Assembly: GCA_003096535.1 (NCBI GenBank)
Contig: QEKJ01000006.1
Span: 62,001-126,000 of the forward strand
Source: Agathobaculum butyriciproducens
GTDB lineage: Bacteria > Bacillota > Clostridia > Oscillospirales > Butyricicoccaceae
DNA: 64,000 bases
Direction: 5' to 3'
The notes beneath the pieces were generated by a model, which was not told the origin of the DNA, ran no database searches, and saw nothing but the letters and a program-made list of their open reading frames with translations. Shown here piece by piece: positions 28,102 to 35,674 of the stretch. Both the position numbers and the translations under genes were made by a program. Positions within the stretch are counted from its first letter, which is position 1; the number at the start of each line of letters is the position of its first letter.

Positions 28102-28617
28102 TTATGCACTGAAATCAATTTTTTTGAGGTGATGTAACACGACCGAGCAGGTCAGTCCCGTCACCAGTCCGAGCGGCACGCTCATCACGAGCAGGAACGG
28201 CAGATATGCGATTACGGCCCAGTTTTTCAGCCAGATCACAGCCGCTGCCATCTGTCCGATATTATGCGCCGCAGCGCCGCCTACGCTCACGCCGAACAGT
28301 GAGCAGAATCTGCCTTCGGCTTTGAGCAGGATTCCCATCACGATGAGCGACAGCAGGCCGCCGAACAGCGAGAACAGGAACGCCGACACGCTGCCCATCA
28401 GCAGCGAGGAAATGGCAACGCGCGTTACCACAATGGCGAATGCGTCTCTCGCGCTCAGCCGCGTGAGCGCAAACAGCGTCACCACATTCACCAGCCCTAA
28501 TTTGACGCCGGGCACGGGCACGATGGCATCCAGCGGGAACATGCGCTCGACCAGCGAGAGCACGACGGCCACCGCCGCCAGCATGCCGCAGAGCGTCAAT
28601 CGTTTTGCATTTTTCAT
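28102..28617 (-). CDS. Gx transporter family protein (heptaprenyl diphosphate synthase component I-like)
   Basis: The ATG at 28617 has AAGGGGTG upstream and yields 171 residues with about five membrane helices. The family signature VPGVKLGLVNVVTLFAL (residues 36-52) and GGAAAHNIGQM (around 112-122) are present. Such ECF-S-like membrane proteins often sit beside NusG-II and ApbE genes, as in flavin-based electron transfer loci of Firmicutes. A quinone or flavin role is inferred from neighbours. It starts 12 bases after the NusG-II stop. Confidence 0.82.
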   Translation of the reverse strand: MKNAKRLTLCGMLAAVAVVLSLVERMFPLDAIVPVPGVKLGLVNVVTLFALTRLSARDAFAIVVTRVAISSLLMGSVSAFLFSLFGGLLSLIVMGILLKAEGRFCSLFGVSVGGAAAHNIGQMAAAVIWLKNWAVIAYLPFLLVMSVPLGLVTGLTCSVVLHHLKKIDFSA

Positions 28618-28629
28618 GTGCTGCACCCC

Positions 28630-29001
28630 TTACGATACCACAGCGTCGATGCTGCTGTCATTCACGCCGACCAGCTTGAGCACCACGCGGTGCGGCAGAC
28701 AGACCGCCGCCTGTCCGGCATGGGTAAGTGTACCGGTACGCACGCACACCTGATCCCGACAGTCTGCGTCCGCCATTTTCGCTGTTTTGCCCGAGAGCAC
28801 AATGGTGTTGCCGTCCAGCTTGATCGTGCGGTCGGTCGCGTCGTTCAGCTGTACCCGCTCGATGAGCGTATCGTTCTGCCAGACCTCAGCGTACAGCTTG
28901 TCGCCGGAGCTGTGAAACGTCAGCGCTGCCGCCAGCGCGCCTGCCATCGCCAGAACCACGCCGATGATGATAAAATCACCGAATTTCAGCTTATTCCGCA
29001 T
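28630..29001 (-). CDS. NusG domain II-containing membrane-anchored protein
   Basis: The start at 29001 overlaps the end of apbE by 11 bases. The 123-residue product has a membrane anchor at residues 9-27 (FIIIGVVLAMAGALAAALT) and an extracytoplasmic domain whose DCRDQVCVRTGTLTHAGQAAVCLPHRVVLKLVG segment, given here as a family feature in residues 80-112, contains three cysteines. NusG domain II proteins (PF07009) accompany Rnf-like and flavin electron-transfer genes, e.g. EetA-like proteins. A redox role is inferred. Confidence 0.8.
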   Translation of the reverse strand: MRNKLKFGDFIIIGVVLAMAGALAAALTFHSSGDKLYAEVWQNDTLIERVQLNDATDRTIKLDGNTIVLSGKTAKMADADCRDQVCVRTGTLTHAGQAAVCLPHRVVLKLVGVNDSSIDAVVS

Positions 29002-30040
29002 AGGTGTATCCCTTTTTCTCGCCGAGGAACTCAAACGTGCAGTCCCCTGTCTTGGATGTGGTGTACACCTGCTTGTCCGAGGTGATGAACACGGCCGCAA
29101 TCTCGTTCTCCTCGCAGTATTTCATGCCCTTATCCAGACCCATGACGAACAGCGCGGTTGTCAGCGCATCCGCCTTGGTCGAGCACGAGTCAATAACGGT
29201 CACGCCGCGCAGGCCGCTGTCCGCCGGATACCCTGTTGCTGGGTCAAAAATGTGGTGATAGCGCTTGCCGTCCTTTTCAAAAAATCGCTCGTAATCACCC
29301 GAAGTAACAACCGAGCCGTCACGCAGCGACACCACCGCAATCGAATCCGTGTTGTCGTCTGGATCGGCAATGCCGATGTTCCAGTCGTCCGTGCCGCTGT
29401 CTGCGGTTTTGCCGCCGTACATCTCAATATTGCCGCTCAGCCGCGCCAGAACGTGCCACTGATCCGAGGTGTCGCTCTCCACCATTTCGTGCACGATGTC
29501 GCCTGCGTAGCCCTTGCCGATACCGCCCAGATCGACCTGTGCGCCGTTCAGCAGCTGCACCTGATTGTTGCCGAGCAGCTTGACGTTCTGATAGCCGACA
29601 TGCGTCAGCGCTTCATCAATCTCGCTCTGCGCGGGCACACGCGCGTTGTCCGTGCCGATGCCCCAGAGGTCGGTCAGCGGCGCCATCGTCGGGTCAAACG
29701 CACCGTTTGTCGTCTCGGCGTACTCGAGTGCTTTCTCAAGCGCGGTGTATGTGTCATCGCTCACCTCGGTCGGCTGGCCGTTCGCGTGATTCAGCTTGTA
29801 GAGATCGCCCGCCTGCTGCGTGCGCGAGAGCGCCGCGTCCAGCTGATTGACGCGCTGCTCGATCTTGACAGCCATGTCCTCTGCCGCGCTTTCGCTCTTT
29901 TCGCTTGACACATCGACCGACATGTAGGTGTCCATCGCAAAAAAGTCCTCGGTGATAGTGTAGAGCTGTGTACTGCTGCCGCTTGAGCCGCAGCCGGACA
30001 GCGCAAGCAGCAGCATCGCCGCTGCAAGATAGCGTTTCAT
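28991..30040 (-). CDS. apbE: FAD:protein FMN transferase (ApbE), lipoprotein form
   Basis: A start at 30040 with AAAGGAG upstream gives 349 residues with lipobox LSGC (cysteine 17), so it acts on the outer membrane face. ApbE transfers FMN from FAD to a threonine of target proteins such as NqrC/RnfG-type domains. Motifs include DTYMSVDV near 40, GAFDPTM (about 115), DLGGIGKGYAGD (about 170) and IFDPATGYPAD with the metal site near 265, then DALTTALFVMG. It is the first gene of an operon with NusG-II and Gx-transporter genes. No flavinylation target is seen in the window. Confidence 0.93.
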   Translation of the reverse strand: MKRYLAAAMLLLALSGCGSSGSSTQLYTITEDFFAMDTYMSVDVSSEKSESAAEDMAVKIEQRVNQLDAALSRTQQAGDLYKLNHANGQPTEVSDDTYTALEKALEYAETTNGAFDPTMAPLTDLWGIGTDNARVPAQSEIDEALTHVGYQNVKLLGNNQVQLLNGAQVDLGGIGKGYAGDIVHEMVESDTSDQWHVLARLSGNIEMYGGKTADSGTDDWNIGIADPDDNTDSIAVVSLRDGSVVTSGDYERFFEKDGKRYHHIFDPATGYPADSGLRGVTVIDSCSTKADALTTALFVMGLDKGMKYCEENEIAAVFITSDKQVYTTSKTGDCTFEFLGEKKGYTYAE

Positions 30041-30123
30041 AGCATTGCTCCTTTGTTTATACAATACAAAATCACTGTACATTATACCGCACGTTCCCGC
30101 AGCGTGCAAGTATCATATAAGAC

Positions 30124-30162
30124 AAAAAAACAGCACCGAACCGTAAAGTTCGATGCTGTTTG
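30124..30162 (-). terminator. Terminator of the HIT-protein gene
   Basis: On the minus strand AACAGCATCGAAC pairs with GTTCGGTGCTGTT, followed by T7. Confidence 0.85.
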
Positions 30163-30182
30163 TGACTTATGCAGCCAAAGGA

Positions 30183-30605
30183 TTAAAGGCCAAGCTCCTT
30201 CTGGAGAGCCTCGATCATTTCCTTGTACTCCTCGTCCTTCAGGATAACCGGCTCCGGATTGGTGATGGCAAAGCTGCCGCCGAACTCAAAGCCGCCCTCG
30301 TACTTCGGTACGATATGGAAATGCAGGTGCGGATTGCTGTCGCCGAACGAACCGAGGTTGATCTTGGTGCAGCCCCACAGCTTCTTGATAGCGCCGGAAG
30401 CAGCAGCCAGATCTGCACAGTAATCGTTGCGCTCCTGCTCGTCGCACTCGCACAGCTCCTTCTTATGGCTCTTGAGCGCCAGTGCGCAGCGACCCTTGTG
30501 TGCCTGATCCTTGAACAGGTACAGGGTACCTGCCTTCATGTCGCCAACCTTAAACATGATTGCTTCGCGGCCCTCATGGTGCTCATCACAGTAAAAACAG
30601 CCCAT
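30183..30605 (-). CDS. HIT-family nucleotide hydrolase/transferase
   Basis: A start at 30605 (MGCFYCDEHH) with GAAGGAG upstream gives 140 residues. The histidine triad HLHFHIVP is at residues 93-100. The N-terminal C3-xx-C6 with H10/H46-type residues suggests a structural zinc site. HIT enzymes hydrolyse nucleoside phosphoramidates or dinucleotides via a covalent His intermediate; the exact substrate cannot be told. It is monocistronic and not clearly linked to its neighbours. Confidence 0.9.
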   Translation of the reverse strand: MGCFYCDEHHEGREAIMFKVGDMKAGTLYLFKDQAHKGRCALALKSHKKELCECDEQERNDYCADLAAASGAIKKLWGCTKINLGSFGDSNPHLHFHIVPKYEGGFEFGGSFAITNPEPVILKDEEYKEMIEALQKELGL

Positions 30606-30703
30606 TGTTATGATCTCCTTCATGTATAAATTCTCCGGCAGGTCACACCCTGCCGTAATCTATCTTTATTATACAACGGCCCGGCCGGGATTTCCACTGT
30701 TTT

Positions 30704-31768
30704 TTATATGGCGTACAAATTCGTATCCCACGCCGGAACATAAGGATGGTGACGCAGATACAGCCGGTAGCTCGGCTGCAGCGCATGGATGAGCAGCGGC
30801 AGCTGGAAAAAATCCTCACTGCGGTGATAGGCAGCAATATTCAGCTTGGGCGCGTACTGCCGAATGGTTTTCTCGGCGCCGGCGATGGCTTCGCGCTCTG
30901 CGCCCTCCACGTCCATTTTGAGATAGGTGCACGGGCGTCCGGACAGCACGCTGTCGAGCGCACGCATCTGCGTCTCTTTGCCCTGCCCCGCTACGCGGGA
31001 CTGGCGGCCTGCCTGATCGGTGAAGCATTTGACCGTGTCCTCGTTCCACGCGCCCGCCTGCACGAGCGTAACATCGCCCGTGATATTGGCACTCGCCCAC
31101 TCATTCAGCTTGCGGAAGCTGCGGCGATCGGGTTCGAGGGCGGTAACGGACGCAAACCTGCCGTCCGTGTAGTGCAGCAGCTCGCGGATGGTGTCACCGT
31201 TGTATGCGCCGAGGTCGGAGAAGTGCTCCTCTGCGGTCGGGCGCAGGAGATTATGAAACACCTCATCCTTGTCGGATTCGCTGTGACGCAGGTATTCCAT
31301 TTTGCCGGACAGCTTAAAGCGCACGGTATCGAGGAAAACCTCGCGCGACAAATCATCCGCCAGAAGATCATACGCGCGCTGCATTTCGTCCCGGTGCATG
31401 CGCACGAAATCCTCATCGAACAGCGGTCCCTCGACCACCGGCACGTCCGGTGCCACCGCATCGTATTTGTCCTCGAGCGCATACATCAGCTGCAGCACCT
31501 CGGCTCTCTGGCTGGCGAACGCAATCACGATTACAATATCCTCGCCAAGCTCCGCCACCGTGTCCGACAGCTTGCGCACGCAGAACCCGTGGAACAGATT
31601 GCCGCGGGCAAATTCATCACTCGCGAACACCGCAGACGCACGAATGCCCAGCCGCTCGAACTGTGCAAGTATTTTGTCCGCGCCGTCGCCCATGCCGTAC
31701 AGCGCGATTGGACGCGTTTCTTCCTGCAATCGACGCCAGACCGACTGCTCTAACGATAAAAAATCCAT
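30704..31768 (-). CDS. FkbM-family methyltransferase with N-terminal sugar-nucleotide-like domain
   Basis: A start at 31768 (MDFLSLEQSVWRRL) with GGGAGAAATT upstream gives 354 residues. Residues 25-110 look like a small Rossmann unit (IALYGMGDGADKIL) as found in NAD-dependent or PglD-like proteins. From about residue 190 the SAM-binding FkbM core is clear: FSDLGAYNGDTIREL, TALEPDRRSF, YLKMDVEGAERE. FkbM enzymes O-methylate sugars or other natural-product groups. It faces away from the Ser/Tyr-rich/DUF6734 pair, with a shared upstream gap. Confidence 0.88.
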   Translation of the reverse strand: MDFLSLEQSVWRRLQEETRPIALYGMGDGADKILAQFERLGIRASAVFASDEFARGNLFHGFCVRKLSDTVAELGEDIVIVIAFASQRAEVLQLMYALEDKYDAVAPDVPVVEGPLFDEDFVRMHRDEMQRAYDLLADDLSREVFLDTVRFKLSGKMEYLRHSESDKDEVFHNLLRPTAEEHFSDLGAYNGDTIRELLHYTDGRFASVTALEPDRRSFRKLNEWASANITGDVTLVQAGAWNEDTVKCFTDQAGRQSRVAGQGKETQMRALDSVLSGRPCTYLKMDVEGAEREAIAGAEKTIRQYAPKLNIAAYHRSEDFFQLPLLIHALQPSYRLYLRHHPYVPAWDTNLYAI

Positions 31769-31811
31769 AATTTCTCCCATTCTATATACAAATGACATTT
31801 ATCTAACTTTT

Positions 31812-31916
31812 ACCGTAGGGCGAGTGCCTCACGGTAGTTGTTTCATCCAATCCGCAGAATGGATATTGTGCCAACCTGATAAAACGGACGCGCAATGCGC
31901 GCCCCTACAATATTTT
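31812..31916. repeat. R-type REP-like hairpins in the 31769-32083 gap
   Basis: CCGTAGGGCGAGTGCCTCAC and GCGCAATGCGCGCCCCTACA have the GTAGGGGCG-type arms seen elsewhere. The remaining gap is AT-rich promoter sequence. Confidence 0.55.
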
Positions 31917-32023
31917 ACATGGTACAGCATAATAAACCGACCGGAACACCGTATCTGTTTTCTCCCTACTATTATACGAAAACCGTCTGCGGATTGTAAA
32001 GCCAAAATTTTGCTTGTTTGCGG

Positions 32024-32052
32024 TTGCGGATTACGCTCCCTTCATATATAAT
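32024..32052 (+). promoter_or_regulatory. Putative promoter of the Ser/Tyr-rich protein operon
   Basis: TTGCGG (32024-32029) and TATAAT (32047-32052) are 17 bases apart; the start codon is at 32084, giving a short leader. Confidence 0.6.
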
Positions 32053-32083
32053 TATAATTAGTGAATGAGAGGTGTGTGGTGTT

Positions 32084-32557
32084 ATGTCCAAGCCGAACGG
32101 TATTGTGGCAATGAATCCGGAAAAATACCGCGAGATCGACGGCGTTGTGTTCGACGAAGCGAGCTATGCGCGGCATTGCCAACCGAAAACCGAGGAAGCA
32201 CCTGCTCCCGAGACCGCACCCGAAGCAAGTGATCCGGCACAGTCTGCCGCACCAGCATCTGTTTTCGCGGTGGACCCCTACCCGGAAGGCTGGTATCCTG
32301 CCGATGACGAGCGCCCGCCGGTGCCCATCATGGGCGGCGCTGTCCCCTCGACAGCTGGTGAGGAAACCGTTGTCTCCGCATCCGGTGAAACTACCGTTAT
32401 ACAGACCGTCTGCGTGCCGTGCGGCTCAGGCTCCGGCTCGTATGTGACCTCGTACACCACCTCTTACCGCACCAGTTATTCCGGTTCCGGATCAGGTTCG
32501 TTCCGGTTCGGTTCCGGCTCGTGCCCGGTCGGCGGCTACGGATTGGAGCTGATCTGA
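32084..32557 (+). CDS. Unrecognised Ser/Tyr/Gly-rich protein, possible modification substrate
   Basis: A start at 32084 with AGAGGTG upstream gives 157 residues without signal peptide or membrane helix. Residues 1-35 are a charged, leader-like region (NPEKYREIDGVVFDEASYAR). Residues 37-100 are Pro/Ala/Glu-rich. The C-terminus, about 110-157, is dominated by Gly, Ser, Thr and Tyr: a CVPCGSGSGS start, three TSY repeats (YVTSYTTSYRTSYS) and another GSGSGS run ending SCPVGGYGLELI. I do not recognise a family. Its stop overlaps the start of a DUF6734-like gene (TGATG), so the two are tightly coupled; a substrate-enzyme pair is possible. Confidence 0.65.
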   Translation: MSKPNGIVAMNPEKYREIDGVVFDEASYARHCQPKTEEAPAPETAPEASDPAQSAAPASVFAVDPYPEGWYPADDERPPVPIMGGAVPSTAGEETVVSASGETTVIQTVCVPCGSGSGSYVTSYTTSYRTSYSGSGSGSFRFGSGSCPVGGYGLELI

Positions 32558-33414
32558 TGCAGGCGTTCCACTCCAACTGGACAAGACCATTTTTCATCAG
32601 CAATCCCCATATGGAATACCGAATCGAGCCGTTTGAACTGCTCACGACCGCGCTTTCCGCGCTCGAGTGGCGCAGAGAGAACGGTTCGATCCGTATGATC
32701 TGCGACACACCTGCCAAGCGTTATTATGAATCGCTCGGGTTTTGTTTTTTGTGGGATGACGGCGTGTATCCCCTGTTGGACACCATGCCCGAGGACATAA
32801 ACGCCACAGCCTTCTGGGCGGCCGGCAAGCTGTACGCGCTCTCCGCTGTGCCATCGCCGTGCGTGATGCTTGATACAGATTTCATCTGCTGGAAATCCAT
32901 CAGCAATCTGCTCGACGGACCGGACACCGCAGCCATCCACCGCGAGGACATTATGCCGTCCATCTATCCGGATCAAACGGCATTCGCCAAAACCGAAGGC
33001 TTCCCGCTTGATTCATTTGACTGGACGGTACAGCCGTTCAATACCGCGCTCGCCTATTTCGGCAATGACGAGTTCCGACGGTACTACACGGACACCGCCA
33101 TCCGCTTCATGCGCTGCTCACCGGATGCCGACGACACACTCACCTACATGGTGTTCGCCGAGCAGCGGCTGCTCGCCATGTGCGCCGAGAAAAAGCACGC
33201 ACGCGCGGCTGCCCTCAGCGACCTGCCTGCGCTGTTCGGCGGTGCGCAGAACGGCTGTTTTACCCATATCTGGGGCTTTAAGCAGCAAATGCGGGAGAAT
33301 CCCGAGTTGTATGAGGATTTCTGCAGACGGTGTGCCGCAAGGCTGCAGAAAGACTTCCCGGAGGAATCCAAAACGATTGCGAAAATTGCGGAATTATCTC
33401 CGTTTTTTGCATAA
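32557..33414 (+). CDS. DUF6734-like protein, possible glycosyltransferase fold
   Basis: A start at 32557 within the upstream stop gives 285 residues. The pattern WTRPFF...LLTTALSALEWRRENGS, then LDTMPEDIN...FWAAGKLYAL and VMLDTDFICWKS (around residues 100-120) recalls DUF6734 proteins, in which a D-x-D segment resembles the metal site of GT-A glycosyltransferases. That reading is from memory of the pattern; sugar transfer is inference. The translational coupling to a Ser/Thr/Tyr-rich protein makes that protein the obvious candidate acceptor. No transporter is next to it. Confidence 0.6.
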   Translation: MQAFHSNWTRPFFISNPHMEYRIEPFELLTTALSALEWRRENGSIRMICDTPAKRYYESLGFCFLWDDGVYPLLDTMPEDINATAFWAAGKLYALSAVPSPCVMLDTDFICWKSISNLLDGPDTAAIHREDIMPSIYPDQTAFAKTEGFPLDSFDWTVQPFNTALAYFGNDEFRRYYTDTAIRFMRCSPDADDTLTYMVFAEQRLLAMCAEKKHARAAALSDLPALFGGAQNGCFTHIWGFKQQMRENPELYEDFCRRCAARLQKDFPEESKTIAKIAELSPFFA

Positions 33415-33416
33415 AA

Positions 33417-33442
33417 AAAGACAGCCTGTCGGCTGTCTTTTG
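33417..33442 (+). terminator. Terminator after the DUF6734-like gene
   Basis: AAAAGACAGCC pairs with GGCTGTCTTTT after the plus-strand stop. The ydjH-like gene converges from the other side. Confidence 0.85.
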
Positions 33443-33489
33443 CTTTTTGTTTACAGAAAATGCAGCTATGTTCATTCTCCATTTTCCAT

Positions 33490-34467
33490 TCAGAATTTAC
33501 CGCTTCTCCCATGTCCGCCGCTGCTGGTATGGCTGACGCTGCCGGAAAATCCGGCTCCGCCGTGACCGCCGCCGGTCGAATTGTTATTATTGTCATTCCG
33601 CGGAATCTGCCGCCGCTTCTGCGAGGTATAACGGTAAATATCGCGGCTGAGCGTCAGCTTGAGACCGCCGTTTCCCACATACTGGTTTGCGGTCGTCTGC
33701 GTACGCACGGATTTCATCTGCGAGCGGAACACCATGCACACGATGAGTGCAATGACGCACGAAATGAGCAGCGACAGGCCGAATGCACCGCCGAGCGAAA
33801 ACGAATCGTCCGCTGTGTCTTCCTGCGTACTGTCCGAAATCTCGACCTCATTATGCACCGGCACACCGGCTTCGCCGCCTTTGGCGACATGCTGCAAATA
33901 CCACTCACAGCCGGAAACGAAGTCCGAAAAGCCGCCGTACCAGTCGTCGTTTCCGAAATTATCCAGGAAATACGACTCCAAATCCTGCTGGACCGCATCG
34001 CTGAAAATCTCCTCGGCTTTCGCGCCGTGCGCATAGGTCGCAAAATCGCGGTCATCCAGACTGATGAGCAGCGCCACGCCGTCGCCGTCCTCGCTCGCAC
34101 CCAGATCAAGCTCGTTGTAGAGCTGCTCCGCCGCGTCGTAAGCGCCGTCTCCGTACGGCGTGTAGTCGTCAATCGTGATGATGCCGATGCCGATGCTGTA
34201 TTTCTCCGCGATCGCCCTGGTCTTTTCCTCGAGCGTGTCAATCTGGGTCTGCGTCAGCACCTCTTCATAGTCGAACACGCGCGGCTTGTCTGCCGACGGG
34301 TCAATCGAATCCGTACCGCCGAGCGGTGCGGTCTGGTCAGTTTCCTCCGTCTGGGTGGTCGAGGTGTCGCTCTCATCCGTTATATCGTCCTCAACCGCAA
34401 AGGCCGGAAACAGCAGCAAAAGCACTGCCAAGAGCGCAGCCAGACGCAGTTTTCTCTTGTTTTTCAT
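33490..34467 (-). CDS. TPM-domain membrane protein, YdjH-like
   Basis: 325 residues: signal peptide 1-24, a TPM domain about 60-190 (DYEEVLTQTQIDTLEEKTRAI-like start and ISLDDRDFATYAHGAK), a membrane helix near 230-248 and a Gly/Ser/His-rich tail (GGGHGGAGFSGS) with poly-Asn before it. TPM proteins include the Psb32/YgcG group; B. subtilis YdjH is the match by context. It starts 13 bases after the zinc-ribbon gene. In B. subtilis the ydjFGHI operon is a membrane-stress module. The D-type repeat end reaches its stop codon. Confidence 0.82.
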   Translation of the reverse strand: MKNKRKLRLAALLAVLLLLFPAFAVEDDITDESDTSTTQTEETDQTAPLGGTDSIDPSADKPRVFDYEEVLTQTQIDTLEEKTRAIAEKYSIGIGIITIDDYTPYGDGAYDAAEQLYNELDLGASEDGDGVALLISLDDRDFATYAHGAKAEEIFSDAVQQDLESYFLDNFGNDDWYGGFSDFVSGCEWYLQHVAKGGEAGVPVHNEVEISDSTQEDTADDSFSLGGAFGLSLLISCVIALIVCMVFRSQMKSVRTQTTANQYVGNGGLKLTLSRDIYRYTSQKRRQIPRNDNNNNSTGGGHGGAGFSGSVSHTSSGGHGRSGKF

Positions 34468-34480
34468 CTACGCCGCCTCC

Positions 34481-35587
34481 TTACAGAAAATACAGCAGCG
34501 CCGTCAGCACCGCAGTCATGGGCGCGGCAACGGCGGCAAACAGACCCCAGAACCGCTTTCTGTCCACCGGCAGGTCACCGACCATGCGTCCGGTCTGACC
34601 GTTCATCGCAAACATGTAATTCTTGCCGTTCCAGCGGGTATTCAGCATCCAGACCGGCAGCAGCGCGTAATGCACGCCGGTGCGTTTGAGGTGAATGTCC
34701 TCGCCGGTCGGCATGACCGAGGTATACGGACGGCCGTTTCGCGCGGTTCCCTGCAGCGCATCCGACAGCGACTGCCGACAGCGTTTGTCCGCGCGGCTGC
34801 TACTCTCCTCGATGGAAACATCGAACTTATCCGCGAAAAATCCGGGCAGATAGGCGGTCGAGAACGGCTTCAGGCCGGCATAATCAAACGGCTCGATGGA
34901 ATCCATATAATCATCCGGCATCTTGCGCGATGCATCCACCGGCACGCGGCTGAACGGCAGCGTACCCGCGCGCTGCACCTCGTAAAAGCTGGTCTCGGTG
35001 ATTTCCGTGTCTCCGTAACGGAACACGCGCGTGGTCGTCGCCATGTAATTCGCGCTGCCTTCGGCTTCACCGTCGAACAGCCAGAACGGCACATAAATGC
35101 CGCGCAGCTCCTCGATATGATTATTATCGCGGAACAGCTTGGGCAGCAGCAGCTTTCCCTTGTAATGCTGCTTGAGCGCGGAAACCGCATCCTCCTTGCT
35201 CAGCGTGAACGGCAGTATGTAGTCCGGCTTGAGAATGCCGCTGAACTGCTCGGGAATGACGGTCGGGTTGCCGCAGTACGGGCACGAGGTCGCCGCCGTG
35301 GTCTCCTCGCAGATCAGCTGCGCACCGCAGGACGGACAGCTGTATACGCGCATCTTGTCCGCGTCCGTGCCCCAGTCCTCATCTGCGGAGGATTGCCATT
35401 CGCCGGTGTCGCTCCCCGTCTCTGGCTGAGACGCGGCCTGCTGTTCCTTTTCGGCGTACAGCTTTTCGATCTCTGCCGGGTCAAATGACGAGCCGCAGTA
35501 GTCGCATTGCAGCCGTCCCGTAGCGCCGTCGTAGTGCAGCGGTCCCGTGCAGGACGGGCATTGGTAGTTTGTTGCTTTGTCTGACAT
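34481..35587 (-). CDS. Zinc-ribbon membrane protein, YdjG-like
   Basis: 368 residues. Two zinc ribbons are at the N-terminus: CPSCTGPLHYDG...CDYCG (residues 10-32) and CPSCGAQL...CPYCG (about 84-105). A central beta-rich domain (IYVPFWLFDGEAEGSANYMA) follows, and a membrane helix lies at the C-terminal end (about 350-367). This is the architecture of YdjG. It lies between an SPFH/zinc-ribbon gene and a TPM gene, the same order as ydjI-G-H equivalents. Probable role: envelope-stress membrane complex, inferred from synteny. Confidence 0.82.
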   Translation of the reverse strand: MSDKATNYQCPSCTGPLHYDGATGRLQCDYCGSSFDPAEIEKLYAEKEQQAASQPETGSDTGEWQSSADEDWGTDADKMRVYSCPSCGAQLICEETTAATSCPYCGNPTVIPEQFSGILKPDYILPFTLSKEDAVSALKQHYKGKLLLPKLFRDNNHIEELRGIYVPFWLFDGEAEGSANYMATTTRVFRYGDTEITETSFYEVQRAGTLPFSRVPVDASRKMPDDYMDSIEPFDYAGLKPFSTAYLPGFFADKFDVSIEESSSRADKRCRQSLSDALQGTARNGRPYTSVMPTGEDIHLKRTGVHYALLPVWMLNTRWNGKNYMFAMNGQTGRMVGDLPVDRKRFWGLFAAVAAPMTAVLTALLYFL

Positions 35588-35623
35588 TTCTTCACCATCA
35601 CTTTTTATTTTTGAAGTGAATCC

Positions 35624-35651
35624 GTAGGGCGGGTTTCCCTCACCCTACGAT
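35624..35651. repeat. R-type hairpin between ydjI-like and ydjG-like genes
   Basis: CGTAGGG and CCCTACG arms flank CGGGTTTCCCTCA in an 87-base intergenic gap inside the operon. Confidence 0.6.
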
Positions 35652-35674
35652 ATACATTGAATCGTCTATCATTT

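Noticed and set aside
32084-32557. Lanthipeptide or other classical RiPP precursor
   Set aside because: Too few Cys, no known modification enzyme, no exporter; kept only as a generic modification substrate.
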